Assembly (NCBI RefSeq): GCF_002211445.1
Contig: NZ_LSTO01000001.1
Span: forward strand, 4,231,337-4,269,405
Source of the DNA: Noviherbaspirillum denitrificans
Lineage (GTDB): Bacteria; Pseudomonadota; Gammaproteobacteria; Burkholderiales; Burkholderiaceae_D
Length of the DNA: 38,069 nt
Direction of reading: 5' to 3'
Under the pieces are notes generated by a model. The model made no database searches, had not been told where the DNA came from, and saw only the letters and a program-made list of their open reading frames with translations. The position numbers and the translations under genes were made by a program. Positions 24,702 to 32,590 of the stretch are shown here, piece by piece (position 1 is the first letter of the stretch; each line of letters starts with the position of its first letter).

Positions 24702-26609
24702 TCAGGCGGGCGGCTTGTACAGGAACACATTCTGCCCGACGTCATTGACGAGGACGAACACGCCTTTCGACGGGCTGTAGCGGAAGCGGCCGTAGGTGCC
24801 CCACTGCTGCTGGATGCCCGGGTCGTCGCCGGTTGCGGCAAGCTTGCTCCATGCCGCGGTGGCGGGATTGAACGTATAGACATCACGTCCGCCGCCCCAC
24901 GCGAAGAACTGGTCGCGCGCATCAACATACACGAAGCCAGGCCGGGTGCCGAGGCCGGCAGGCGCGGTGCCCGTCACGGGGATGTCCATGTAGGTCGGGC
25001 TTGCCGTCAGGGTGGCTGGCATGCCGATGTTCCAGCGGCGCATGGCGTAGGTGCCATCCGTCTTCGGGAACATGACATACAGGTGGTTGCGCTTGCGATC
25101 GATATCCGTGCCGCCGCCCGCGTCATAGTTGTTGAGGCCGTAAGATTTCCACGTATTTGTCATCGGATCGTACTCGCCGATCTTCCCTTGTTCGCCTGCC
25201 ACCGTCCACATATGTCCGGCTGCGTCGACCGCGGTTTGCCCGCGGCCGCCGACACCTGCCGGCTTGTCGGCCATGCGCGACCACAGTCCGGTCGTCGGCG
25301 AATAGCAGACCGCGGTCGGCGACGCGCTCTGTCCGCTCGGATAGTAGGCGGCCGTGCCGATGTAGCAGTAACGGTCGTTCTTGTGGTCGACGAAGACGCC
25401 GCCATAAGTGTGTGAGGAGCGCGGCTGTTGCAGGTCGAGTTGCGACACGACCGGTTCGACGAAGCATTTGTCGAACGCGACATACTCGCCGTTCATGACG
25501 GTATCCGGCAGGCTGAGCACACCTTTCGGATAGAAGCCGCAGGTCTCGACCCGTTTGTCGGTCCATCCCGCCCCGGGCGTGGATCCCGTAGCGCCGCCAC
25601 CCATTTCGGTCAGGCGCTTCCACTTCATGTCTGCAAGGTCGAAGGCAAAGATGTTGTTGTACCAGGAATCGCCATGGCCGCCGCCGTACACGATCATGCG
25701 GTCGCGCGATTCGTCGTACGCGCCGCCGCTCCAAGCCATGATCACCGAGGCGCAGGCATAGGAGTTGTATGGCGCGGGGCAGACATCCTTCATCATTGTC
25801 GATGGCAATGCCTTCCAGGAATTGGGCGGCATGGCGGCCACGATATCGTTGATCGAACCGGCAGTCGATGTTGTGACGGGCGCGCTTTCGAAGATGGCCG
25901 TGACGCCCAGGGCCGAAGTCACCGAGACGGCACAGATCGAGCTTGTGCCGCTGCAGGCGCCGCTCCAGCCCTTGAACGTGTAACCGGTTGCCGGCACCGC
26001 GCTCAGCGTGACCGAGGTGCCGCCGGTATAGGGCTCGCTGCAATCCACGCCGCAACTGATACCAGCCGGCGAAGATGTGACGGAGCCCGAACCGGACTTG
26101 GCGACGCTCAGGGTATAGGTCGCAGGCGTCACGGAGACGGCCTCGAAGCTGGCTGTCACGCTCCGCGCTGCCGTCATCGAGACCGAACAGGTCTGGGTGG
26201 TGCCTGTGCATGCGCCTCCCCAGCCCTTGAACAGGTATCCCGACGCAGGGACGGCAGACAAGGTAACGGCGGTGCCGTTGGCGTACGCTTCGCTGCAATC
26301 CGTGCCGCAGACGATACCGGCCGGTAAGGAATTGACCGTGCCTGAACCGGACCGGGTGACGCTGAGCGTATAGGCTGTCGACGGCTTCTTGCGATTTCCC
26401 TCGTCCGTGGCGGCTGCTGCCTGTTCGGGCTGCGCCGATGCGAGTGCCGCCTGCAGGGTTTCACCGCCCGAACTAGCCGTTTGCGCCGCCTCGGCGGATG
26501 AACCCGATACCGCCGGCGCCTGGCCGCCGCCGCATGCGGTCAGCGCCAGTGCCAGGATCATGGTCGTTGCCGCAGCCGGGAGGCGCAGCAGGTATTGCTT
26601 TGCTTTCAT
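24702..26609 (-). CDS. Secreted lipoprotein with two InlB-type repeats and a kelch-like beta-propeller
   Basis: The 635-residue protein has a lipoprotein signal (basic start, hydrophobic 11-24, LTAC lipobox with Cys26) followed by a low-complexity Ser/Ala/Gly linker. Two exact-length 85-residue-offset repeats follow (about 79-158 and 164-243), each with YTLSV, SGSG, PAGI, CG.DCSE.Y, V.LSAVP, F.GW.GAC and four cysteines (101, 105, 134, 141; 186, 190, 219, 226). This is the divergent InlB B-repeat/bacterial-repeat type. Residues about 255-635 look like a kelch/galactose-oxidase-type propeller (MIVYGGGHGDSWYNNIFAFD, SHTYGGVFVDHKNDRYCYIG, GGGRDVYTFNPATAAWSKL). It is probably surface-anchored and binds or processes carbohydrate; the function is unproven. 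It has its own terminator and lies 57 bp downstream of the minus-strand lyase-like gene. Confidence 0.85.
   Translation of the reverse strand: MKAKQYLLRLPAAATTMILALALTACGGGQAPAVSGSSAEAAQTASSGGETLQAALASAQPEQAAAATDEGNRKKPSTAYTLSVTRSGSGTVNSLPAGIVCGTDCSEAYANGTAVTLSAVPASGYLFKGWGGACTGTTQTCSVSMTAARSVTASFEAVSVTPATYTLSVAKSGSGSVTSSPAGISCGVDCSEPYTGGTSVTLSAVPATGYTFKGWSGACSGTSSICAVSVTSALGVTAIFESAPVTTSTAGSINDIVAAMPPNSWKALPSTMMKDVCPAPYNSYACASVIMAWSGGAYDESRDRMIVYGGGHGDSWYNNIFAFDLADMKWKRLTEMGGGATGSTPGAGWTDKRVETCGFYPKGVLSLPDTVMNGEYVAFDKCFVEPVVSQLDLQQPRSSHTYGGVFVDHKNDRYCYIGTAAYYPSGQSASPTAVCYSPTTGLWSRMADKPAGVGGRGQTAVDAAGHMWTVAGEQGKIGEYDPMTNTWKSYGLNNYDAGGGTDIDRKRNHLYVMFPKTDGTYAMRRWNIGMPATLTASPTYMDIPVTGTAPAGLGTRPGFVYVDARDQFFAWGGGRDVYTFNPATAAWSKLAATGDDPGIQQQWGTYGRFRYSPSKGVFVLVNDVGQNVFLYKPPA
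25881..26375 (-). repeat. Two tandem 85-codon repeats inside the kelch-like lipoprotein gene
   Basis: Repeat 1 (26375 down to 26136) and repeat 2 (26120 down to 25881) are spaced exactly 255 bp apart with no indels: the tyrosines at residues 80 and 165 and all four cysteines keep the same offset. The conserved Cys pairs suggest one or two disulfides per repeat, consistent with an exported protein. Confidence 0.85.
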
Positions 26610-26621
26610 CTGGATTTCTCT

Positions 26622-26637
26622 GGCCGCCGCGGCGGCC
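26622..26637. repeat. Perfect 16-bp GC palindrome in the leader of the kelch-like gene
   Basis: GGCCGCCGCGGCGGCC is a perfect self-complementary sequence lying 12 bp upstream of the start codon at 26609, in the 57-bp gap behind the upstream minus-strand gene. In mRNA it could form a stem close to the ribosome binding site. It lacks a T-run, so it is not a classical terminator. Confidence 0.6.
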
Positions 26638-26666
26638 CTTTCTTGCTGGACTTGAAGTTGGACCTG

Positions 26667-28694
26667 TCAGGCGTTCCGCGGACGGACGCTCCATACCGGC
26701 TGCGTGTTCATGCTGCTTACCAGCAACGGCCAGTTCGCAGCGCCGGTCATCCGGCGATAAGCATCGAGTGCGCCGGGAACGCTGTGCTCGACGGCGTAGG
26801 CGATCGCAGGCTGGAGGTTGCCCCAGTAACTGGTCGCGTCCGGGAAATAGCCGCCACGCAGGTCGCCGGCAATGCCGCTGTTGGGACTGCCCGTCGTCGC
26901 AGTGTAGGCCTGTCCCCAATCGGCAAACCACGGCCCCGTGCCGCCGGTGTAATCTGGCGTATCGCTTGGGGCGATTGCGACGGTATAGACCGCAGCGTCG
27001 CGATACAGGTATTCGGTCGGTGCCGTGCCGCCCAGGCGGCCGATGATGCTGCGCGCCTTCCATGCGAAGAACTCCCGCATCCTGGTCTTGCCGGTTGCGG
27101 AAAGCGGAAGGTCCATGTCGAGGGCGTAGCCATACGAAGCTGTGAAGAAATCCTGCATCCACGCCGCTTCGAAATATTTGCCGTCGCCGTTGGTGGTGTA
27201 GTCCGAATAGGGCTGCACGAAACCGAGCGGATTGTTCGCCATCGCAACATAGCGGCCGTGGTAGAAGTTCACGTTCGACTCGAGCGAGGCTAGGAATTCG
27301 CCGCGCAGCGCGGTATCGCTGTCCGGCGTGATACATGCTGCCTGCGCCAGCGTGCGTGTCGCCCAGGCCGCGCCGCGGGTTGTGTTGGCGCCCGCATTGC
27401 TCAGCAGGACGCCGGCCGAGAACTGGCGCTGGGTATCCGTATTTTTGAGATAGTGGACAGTCGCCGCGAACTGCACTTCTTCCATGAAGTAGAAGCGGCC
27501 GGTCAGCAGATAGGCCATGAAGCCCACGGATGGATGGTGCGTGGAATTCCAGGTCGGCGGTGTAGTGCCGGTAGCCGTCGGCGTATAGGTGTTCTTCGAC
27601 GATGCGCCAGTGCCGGCGAGACCGCTGCTGCCGTCAAGGACGAGGTTGGGATAGCTGGAAAAACGCAATGGCCGCTGGGTGCGCTCGTCGCGGAAGTGGA
27701 TGCCGTAGCGTCCGGCGCTGTAGGCATTGACGATCACGCCGGCGTAAGCACGCAGGTCGCTGCTTGCAAGGTAGGCTGCGTCCCATTCGGGCAGGAGGCC
27801 GATTGAACCGTGATAACCGGCAGTCCCCATTCCCGCCGGATAATTGCCCTGCTGGAGCGGCGTATACGTTTGCGCAAGGCTGGACCAGAACGTGGCGGTC
27901 GACGACAGTTGGCCGCGATACGCGGGCACCAGGCGCGCGGCCTGCAGGTAAGCCTTGTCATGGGTAGGCGTCAGCTTCGGATCGCTGCCCAGCCAGTGGG
28001 ACAGCGCGGTGCCCGACACCAGTACCGTACGCGTGTGGTTGAGCAGGTCGAAGGCAGCGCTGAAGCGCTGCGTGCCGCCGAGGGTAAAGGAATAGGTAGC
28101 GTTCTTGTTGGTCGGGGCGGCGACGGTGAGGTAGCCGTTTTCAATCCAGGGCAGGACTTCGACGGCGCCGCCCTTGTACAGCCGGACTTCGAGCCAACCG
28201 ACTAGATGCGCATCGCTGCCGACCGGCTTGCGGTAGATCCAGGAGCTCATGAACGGGCCGCGGATCCATTCCATGAAAGGCGCATCCCAGTCGGTGCCGG
28301 ACCACGCGGCGGAACCGAAATTGCCTGCACCGATGGCGGCCGAAATGCCTGTTGCCTTCAGGTCGGCGAGGGATAGCGCGACCGCAGTCGATGCCTGGCC
28401 GATGCCCAACCCGATGGTCTTGGGGCCGGCCGCCGTGAACGAGGTCAAGCCGGACACGATCGCGAACTTCACGGAACCGTCCGGCCAGGCATTCTTGGGC
28501 ACGACCTGGAGTTCCGGGATATTGCCGATCGCGCTGGAACCTGCCGGAATCTCGCCCTTGCGGAAAGCGTGCCCAATCGTGAACGGCAAGTTGTTGCCGG
28601 CCTGCGCTGCGGTCACCTGGAAGGATGCGGACAAGACAGGCGCCGGCTGCACCTGGACGGTGAACGGCGGGGACGATACTTTATGCTTCGGCAT
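26667..28694 (-). CDS. Large lyase/glycosidase-like protein lacking its own signal (probable 3' part of a split gene)
   Basis: This 675-residue protein starts at ATG 28694 with a GGAGGG Shine-Dalgarno seven bases upstream. Its N-terminus (SSPPFTVQVQPAPVLSASFQ) reads like the end of an Ig-like domain rather than a natural protein start, and no signal peptide is present. Residues about 25-100 (PFTIGHAFRKGEIPAG, then NAWPDGSVKFAIVSG) resemble the beta-barrel N-domain of the PcRGLX/YetA rhamnogalacturonan-lyase-like proteins. The rest is rich in Trp/Tyr/His helices (GFMAYLLTGRFYFMEEVQ, NTTRGAAWATRTLAQAA) as in alpha/alpha toroid polysaccharide lyases. That fold call is an inference. It is in the same reading frame as the upstream Tat-lipoprotein ORF, separated only by TGA GTC. 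A likely role is modifying or trimming the exopolysaccharide. Confidence 0.75.
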   Translation of the reverse strand: MPKHKVSSPPFTVQVQPAPVLSASFQVTAAQAGNNLPFTIGHAFRKGEIPAGSSAIGNIPELQVVPKNAWPDGSVKFAIVSGLTSFTAAGPKTIGLGIGQASTAVALSLADLKATGISAAIGAGNFGSAAWSGTDWDAPFMEWIRGPFMSSWIYRKPVGSDAHLVGWLEVRLYKGGAVEVLPWIENGYLTVAAPTNKNATYSFTLGGTQRFSAAFDLLNHTRTVLVSGTALSHWLGSDPKLTPTHDKAYLQAARLVPAYRGQLSSTATFWSSLAQTYTPLQQGNYPAGMGTAGYHGSIGLLPEWDAAYLASSDLRAYAGVIVNAYSAGRYGIHFRDERTQRPLRFSSYPNLVLDGSSGLAGTGASSKNTYTPTATGTTPPTWNSTHHPSVGFMAYLLTGRFYFMEEVQFAATVHYLKNTDTQRQFSAGVLLSNAGANTTRGAAWATRTLAQAACITPDSDTALRGEFLASLESNVNFYHGRYVAMANNPLGFVQPYSDYTTNGDGKYFEAAWMQDFFTASYGYALDMDLPLSATGKTRMREFFAWKARSIIGRLGGTAPTEYLYRDAAVYTVAIAPSDTPDYTGGTGPWFADWGQAYTATTGSPNSGIAGDLRGGYFPDATSYWGNLQPAIAYAVEHSVPGALDAYRRMTGAANWPLLVSSMNTQPVWSVRPRNA

Positions 28695-28697
28695 GAC

Positions 28698-29153
28698 TCA
28701 GCCCTCCATCGCGGTCAGGATGTGGCCGCTGGTCGCGGCGGCGCTGCCGACACCGTCATAAACAAAGCTCCTGGTCGCCGAATCGAAGGTCACGCCTGGC
28801 GGCAGGGCGAGCTCGTTCTTGAGGATGGTGAGCGCTGCCGTATCGTCATCCGAAACATACGCTGCGACGGAGAATGTCGATGCCACGCCTTCGGTGAAAG
28901 TGATGGTCGGAATCTCGTTCCATACCGGCGCACGGTCAGCCGCCGCGGTCTGCACATCGGGTGCAGACGGATTTTGCTGCGTCGGGGTGGCACGTGCAGC
29001 GGCTGCCCCTTCTGCGAGATCGGCAGTGCCGGAAGCGCCACCGCCACCACATGCGGTGACAGCGACGGCTGCCGCAGTCATGCTCATGTTGCGCAGGAAT
29101 ACGCGTCGGGTGATGCGGTGTGCGAGGCCGGTTTGGATATCGGATTCAGTCAT
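28698..29153 (-). CDS. Tat/lipoprotein leader with Ig-like domain, ending at an in-frame TGA (probable 5' part of a split gene)
   Basis: The 151-residue ORF has a textbook twin-arginine motif TRRVFLR (15-21), a hydrophobic segment 25-34 and a lipobox VTAC with Cys35, then a low-complexity Ala/Thr linker. Residues about 75-148 resemble a cadherin/putative-Ig-like strand set: PVWNEIPTITFTEG, SVAAYVSDDDTAA, LPPGVTFDSATRSFVYDG, SGHILTAMEG. Such domains normally continue with one more strand, which is found just after the stop in the next ORF (PPFTVQVQP). The stop is TGA at 28698-28700. The next start is three bases further and in the same frame. The ATG has AGGAA eight to nine bases upstream. Either this is a nonsense-interrupted gene or two coupled polypeptides are made. 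Confidence 0.75.
   Translation of the reverse strand: MTESDIQTGLAHRITRRVFLRNMSMTAAAVAVTACGGGGASGTADLAEGAAAARATPTQQNPSAPDVQTAAADRAPVWNEIPTITFTEGVASTFSVAAYVSDDDTAALTILKNELALPPGVTFDSATRSFVYDGVGSAAATSGHILTAMEG
28702..28707 (-). promoter_or_regulatory. Internal Shine-Dalgarno before the lyase-like ORF
   Basis: On the minus strand GGAGGG lies seven bases before ATG 28694 and immediately before the TGA of the upstream ORF. Ribosomes terminating at the TGA could reinitiate at once. The codons involved also encode Met-Glu-Gly of the leader ORF, so the motif may be fortuitous. Confidence 0.55.
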
Positions 29154-29401
29154 GGCAGGAATTCCTGAAATATTGAGAGAGGATTAAGCATTGCCACTAC
29201 AGCATCTTGCCGCAGTGCAGCTTGCCGCCACATCATTGAGCTCTGTCCGCCGGTTGTATACCCCGGTTACAAATTCTCATGAAAGGAAACAATTTTCCCA
29301 ATTACAAGCCTGTGACCATTTCCAGCAGGAATTAGTTCCGACAGGCATTTATTCGGGCGATATGCTGCTAGCGTATTCATGACAACAAGGATCAAAAAGC
29401 A
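29154..29401. promoter_or_regulatory. Intergenic region upstream of the split Tat-lipoprotein gene
   Basis: This AT-richer gap should contain the promoter for the minus-strand genes 29153-24702. It holds a 19-bp element with inverted arms TTGTA (29254-29258) and TACAA (29268-29272), which could be an operator. AGGAATTCCT beside the start contains the Shine-Dalgarno. No convincing -35/-10 pair was identified. A 63-codon open frame on the plus strand (29191-29382) has no domain character and I do not call it a gene. Confidence 0.35.
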
Positions 29402-29426
29402 AAAACGCCCCGTTTCGGGGCGTTTT
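29402..29426 (-). terminator. Strong Rho-independent terminator of the AsnB-like/decarboxylase/ligase operon
   Basis: An 11-bp perfect stem (AAAACGCCCCG/CGGGGCGTTTT) encloses a TTT loop. On the minus strand it is followed by TTTTTGCTTTTTG, 12 bp after the stop of the AsnB-like gene. The plus-strand side also carries four T residues, so it may act in both directions. Confidence 0.9.
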
Positions 29427-29437
29427 ATCGGCTGCAG

Positions 29438-31291
29438 TCAAAAGCGCGCAAACTCCTCGCGCCGCCTGAACCACTGCTCCATCATCATCAGCACCCAGAC
29501 CATGGTGCCGTGATACCCGGCATGCTCGTTCAGCCGCTGCTCGAGCCCGTCGATAAAATCCGCGCGCACTATACCCCGCGCTTTCAGGCCGGACAGGCTG
29601 TCGGTGGCCAGTTCGCGCAGTGCCTTGTGCCTCTGCAGCCATACGCCGAAGGGCAGGCCGAAGCCGTGCTTTTGCTTGGTGATGATTTCGTCCGGCAGGA
29701 TGCCACGCAGTGCCTCCTTGAAGAAGTAGCGCAGCTTGGTGCCCTTGAGCTTGAGCTGCGGCGCAAGGCGCGCCGAGAATGCGACCATCTCGTCATTCAG
29801 GAAGGGGAAGGCCACTTCCATACCAGCCAGCTCGCATGCCTTCACCACCTTGGGCAGGTCGTTGTCCGCCAGGGTTACCTTCAGGTCAAGCGCCAGCATG
29901 CGGTTGATGAGCGTCTGCGCCTGCGACTCGTTGTAAGTCTGTTCCAGCAGCGCCAACGGCAAGTCAGGCCGGGCAGCAGCCAGGAACTCGGGCGTGAACA
30001 CTGCCGACGCGCCATAGCGCTCGAGCAGGTTGTAGGTTTCGAGTCGTGCCGGCATCGGGACGGACGCCTGTTGAATATAGCTGCGCGCCTTGCGCACCGG
30101 CATGATGAGGTCTCCGGCAGGCATGCCGAAGATCGCCGGCTCCATCACTCCCTTGCGGATCAGGCGGGGCACGCGTTCATACAGCGCGAACACATGCTGT
30201 TTTGCATAGCGCTCGTTGCCTCCGAACAGCTCATCGCCGCCGTCGCCCCCGAGCATGCGAGTCAGCCCGTCGCGCCGTGCCATGCGCGCGCAGTAGAAGG
30301 CAGGCACGGCGGAGGCGTTACCAAAGGGCTGGTCGAACACGCCGGCGATCTCGGGGATCGCGTTCACCACGTCGTCCGGCGTCACATAGTACTCATGGTG
30401 GTCGGTGCCGAATCGCCTGGAGGCGATGCGGGCATATTCCATTTCATCGTAGCCCTCGGCCTCGAAACCGATCGAGTAGGTCTTGGCTGGCTGTCCGCCG
30501 ACTTCGGTGAGGAAGCCGGCAATGGTGGAGCTGTCAGTGCCGCCGCTCAGGAAGGCGCCGATCTTCTGTCCGCCCATGGCCTCGCGCACGCTCTTGCGCA
30601 GCAATTCGAGGAAGGCTTCCTTGTGGTCTTCCACGCCGCCGGCATCGTCTTCACTGAACTGCATCTGCCAGTATCGGCGCTTGCTCGCTTCGCCCTTGCG
30701 GAAGACGAGGCATTCGCCGGGCAACAGGCGTTGCTGCCCTTTGTACACGGTCCCCGGTCCGGGAATCATGTGGAAGTAAACGTAGTTGTACAGTGCCTGC
30801 GGATCGATTTCAGGAGGCGCCGCCGGATGGCGGATGATCGCATCCGCCGACGAGCCGAACACAAGGCAATTGCCGCTCTGCTGCCAAGTTAGCGAGTGGG
30901 TACCCATGCGGTCAATGGCGAGCATGGCTTCGCCGGCATCCTCATCGATGATGCACAATGCGAACGCGCCGCTCAGCAGAGTGCATACCTGGTCCGGGCG
31001 ATCCCGGTACAGTCCGGCCAGCGTGACCGCGAGGCCCTCGGCCTGCGCCCGCTGCATCAGCCGCGCGTCACTGAACCCCGCCGCCCCCCACAGCGCAACC
31101 AGCAAGCCATCCTGCCGGTATACATGGGTGGAGCCCTCTCCGGCCGCAACTGCCAAAGCACCACGCCGTCCAGTCAGGGCCTGCACCGGACTCGCGTCGA
31201 AGCGCGTGAGCGGCGCAGCCATGCCATCGATCAGTTTCTGCTTGTCGCCATCGGCCGCGCCGAGGTCGAGCCAACCACATACACCACTCAC
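29438..31291 (-). CDS. Asparagine-synthase-like protein with degenerate glutaminase domain
   Basis: The 617-residue protein has an intact synthetase half: PP-loop SGGTDSS at 249-255, GGDGGDELFGGNERY, and the C-terminal KQKHGFGLPFGVWL. The N-terminal class II glutaminase half is unusual. The first cysteine is residue 5 (MSGVCGW), not residue 2. The RGPD motif is missing, the expected YNGEIYN region reads LWGAAGF (67-73), and the Arg and Asp contacts equivalent to R50 and D100 of the other copy are not recognisable. The GTG start at 31291 has AAGGGAG five bases upstream, and codon 4 is GTA, so no start places Cys at position 2. It may use free ammonia or another amine as nucleophile. It is the last gene of the minus operon, 63 bp after the decarboxylase. 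Confidence 0.88.
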   Translation of the reverse strand: MSGVCGWLDLGAADGDKQKLIDGMAAPLTRFDASPVQALTGRRGALAVAAGEGSTHVYRQDGLLVALWGAAGFSDARLMQRAQAEGLAVTLAGLYRDRPDQVCTLLSGAFALCIIDEDAGEAMLAIDRMGTHSLTWQQSGNCLVFGSSADAIIRHPAAPPEIDPQALYNYVYFHMIPGPGTVYKGQQRLLPGECLVFRKGEASKRRYWQMQFSEDDAGGVEDHKEAFLELLRKSVREAMGGQKIGAFLSGGTDSSTIAGFLTEVGGQPAKTYSIGFEAEGYDEMEYARIASRRFGTDHHEYYVTPDDVVNAIPEIAGVFDQPFGNASAVPAFYCARMARRDGLTRMLGGDGGDELFGGNERYAKQHVFALYERVPRLIRKGVMEPAIFGMPAGDLIMPVRKARSYIQQASVPMPARLETYNLLERYGASAVFTPEFLAAARPDLPLALLEQTYNESQAQTLINRMLALDLKVTLADNDLPKVVKACELAGMEVAFPFLNDEMVAFSARLAPQLKLKGTKLRYFFKEALRGILPDEIITKQKHGFGLPFGVWLQRHKALRELATDSLSGLKARGIVRADFIDGLEQRLNEHAGYHGTMVWVLMMMEQWFRRREEFARF

Positions 31292-31354
31292 TGCCGCTCC
31301 CTTCGCAGGCGTGCCATCAGGGGCCGCGCTGCCATCGTTGACTTTATTCGAACA

Positions 31355-32590
31355 TCAGACCAGCACTTCGAGCGCGGCCGGATGGCTGAGGAAGGCGGAC
31401 GGGCTTGCCGTCATGCCGTAGGCCCCGGATTGAAAAACGACAACCAGGTCGCCGACGTCGGCCCTCGCCATTTCCATCTGGTCGGCCAGCAGGTCGAGCG
31501 GCGTGCACAGCGGCCCGACTACGGAAACCACTTCCCGCTCCTGGCCCTGTACCCGGTTGCCGATAACGACAGGGTAATTCTTGCGGATCACCTGCCCGAA
31601 ATTGCCTGAAGCCGAGAGATGATGGTGCAGCCCGCCGTCCGTCACGAGGAAGACTTGCCCGCGCGATACCTTGCGGTCCACCACACGCGCCACATAGACG
31701 CCGGCCTCGGCCACGAAATAGCGGCCGAGCTCGATAACCACATTCGCCTCGGGCAGTTGCCGCTGTACGTCGGGGAGCAAGCGCTTCAGGTTCTCGCCGA
31801 TGGCCGCCACGTCGAGCCGTTCCTCGCCGGGAAAATACGGCACGCCGAAGCCGCCGCCGATGTTGAGCAGGCGCACCGGTCGCGGTGCATCGGCAGCCAG
31901 GCGGATCGCCAGTGCAAAAGTCTTTTCGTGCGCCTCCTGGATGGAAGCAGCCTTGAGGTTCTGCGACCCGGAAAAGATATGGAAGCCGTGGAAATCCAGT
32001 TGCAACTCGCCGATCCGGCGCAGCATGCCCGGCACGCGCTCGGCATCGACACCGAACTGCTTCGGCCCGCCGCCCATCTTCATGCCGGAAGACTTCAGCT
32101 CGAAATCGGGATTGACGCGCACCGCCACCTTCGGCTGGACGCCGAGCCCTGCCCCTATGCGCGCCACGCGTTCCATTTCTGCTTCGGACTCGAGGTTGAT
32201 CACGATGCCGGACGCGATCGCGCAGGACAGTTCCGTGTCACTCTTGCCCGGGCCTGCAAAGCTGATCAGTTCCGGCTTCATGCCGGCATCCAGGGCTACG
32301 CGCAGTTCATTGCCCGATGCGACGTCGATGCCGTCCACCAGGCCCGCCATATGCTGCACCACTGCGGGCATCGGGTTTGCCTTCATCGCATAGTGCAGAT
32401 GCACCTGCTCGGGGAGATGGCGGCGCAGCAGGGCCACGCGTTGCGTCATGGCTTCGCGATCATACGCATAGAACGGCGTCGCGCCGACGCGCTGCGCAAG
32501 GCGAGTCAGGGAAATGCCGCCAATCTGGAGACAATCGTCTTGTACGGGAAACTGGGTCAGGGCCGCGTGCTGCGGTCGGGCGTTGCTCAT
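31355..32590 (-). CDS. PLP-dependent decarboxylase, exosortase A-associated
   Basis: The protein has 411 residues from ATG 32590; the open frame continues upstream into the ligase gene without conserved sequence. It is a fold-type III (alanine-racemase/DAP-decarboxylase-like) enzyme of the TIGR03099 type. The PLP lysine is K70 in HYAMKANP. The phosphate-binding glycine-rich loop is NIGGGFGVPYF, the dimer-interface cysteine lies in VVGPLCTPLD, and the C-terminal SGAYGMTASP completes the active site. It should decarboxylate a diaminopimelate-, ornithine- or lysine-like amino acid, or a derivative of one attached to a carrier; the substrate is unknown. The ATG overlaps the stop of the upstream ligase by four bases (32587-32590), so the two are translationally coupled. 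Confidence 0.93.
   Translation of the reverse strand: MSNARPQHAALTQFPVQDDCLQIGGISLTRLAQRVGATPFYAYDREAMTQRVALLRRHLPEQVHLHYAMKANPMPAVVQHMAGLVDGIDVASGNELRVALDAGMKPELISFAGPGKSDTELSCAIASGIVINLESEAEMERVARIGAGLGVQPKVAVRVNPDFELKSSGMKMGGGPKQFGVDAERVPGMLRRIGELQLDFHGFHIFSGSQNLKAASIQEAHEKTFALAIRLAADAPRPVRLLNIGGGFGVPYFPGEERLDVAAIGENLKRLLPDVQRQLPEANVVIELGRYFVAEAGVYVARVVDRKVSRGQVFLVTDGGLHHHLSASGNFGQVIRKNYPVVIGNRVQGQEREVVSVVGPLCTPLDLLADQMEMARADVGDLVVVFQSGAYGMTASPSAFLSHPAALEVLV

Noticed and set aside
28698-28700. Selenocysteine reading of the in-frame TGA
   Set aside because: I see no bSECIS-like hairpin with a G/U-containing apical loop just downstream, and the residue would lie in a structural Ig-like strand rather than at a redox site.
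29191-29382. Small plus-strand frame of 63 codons in the gap before the second AsnB-like gene
   Set aside because: No Shine-Dalgarno, no hydrophobic or conserved segment, and it runs into the terminator of the minus-strand operon.
29510-30892. 460-codon plus-strand frame opposite the second AsnB-like gene
   Set aside because: Shadow frame; the minus strand encodes the PP-loop and C-terminal synthetase motifs.
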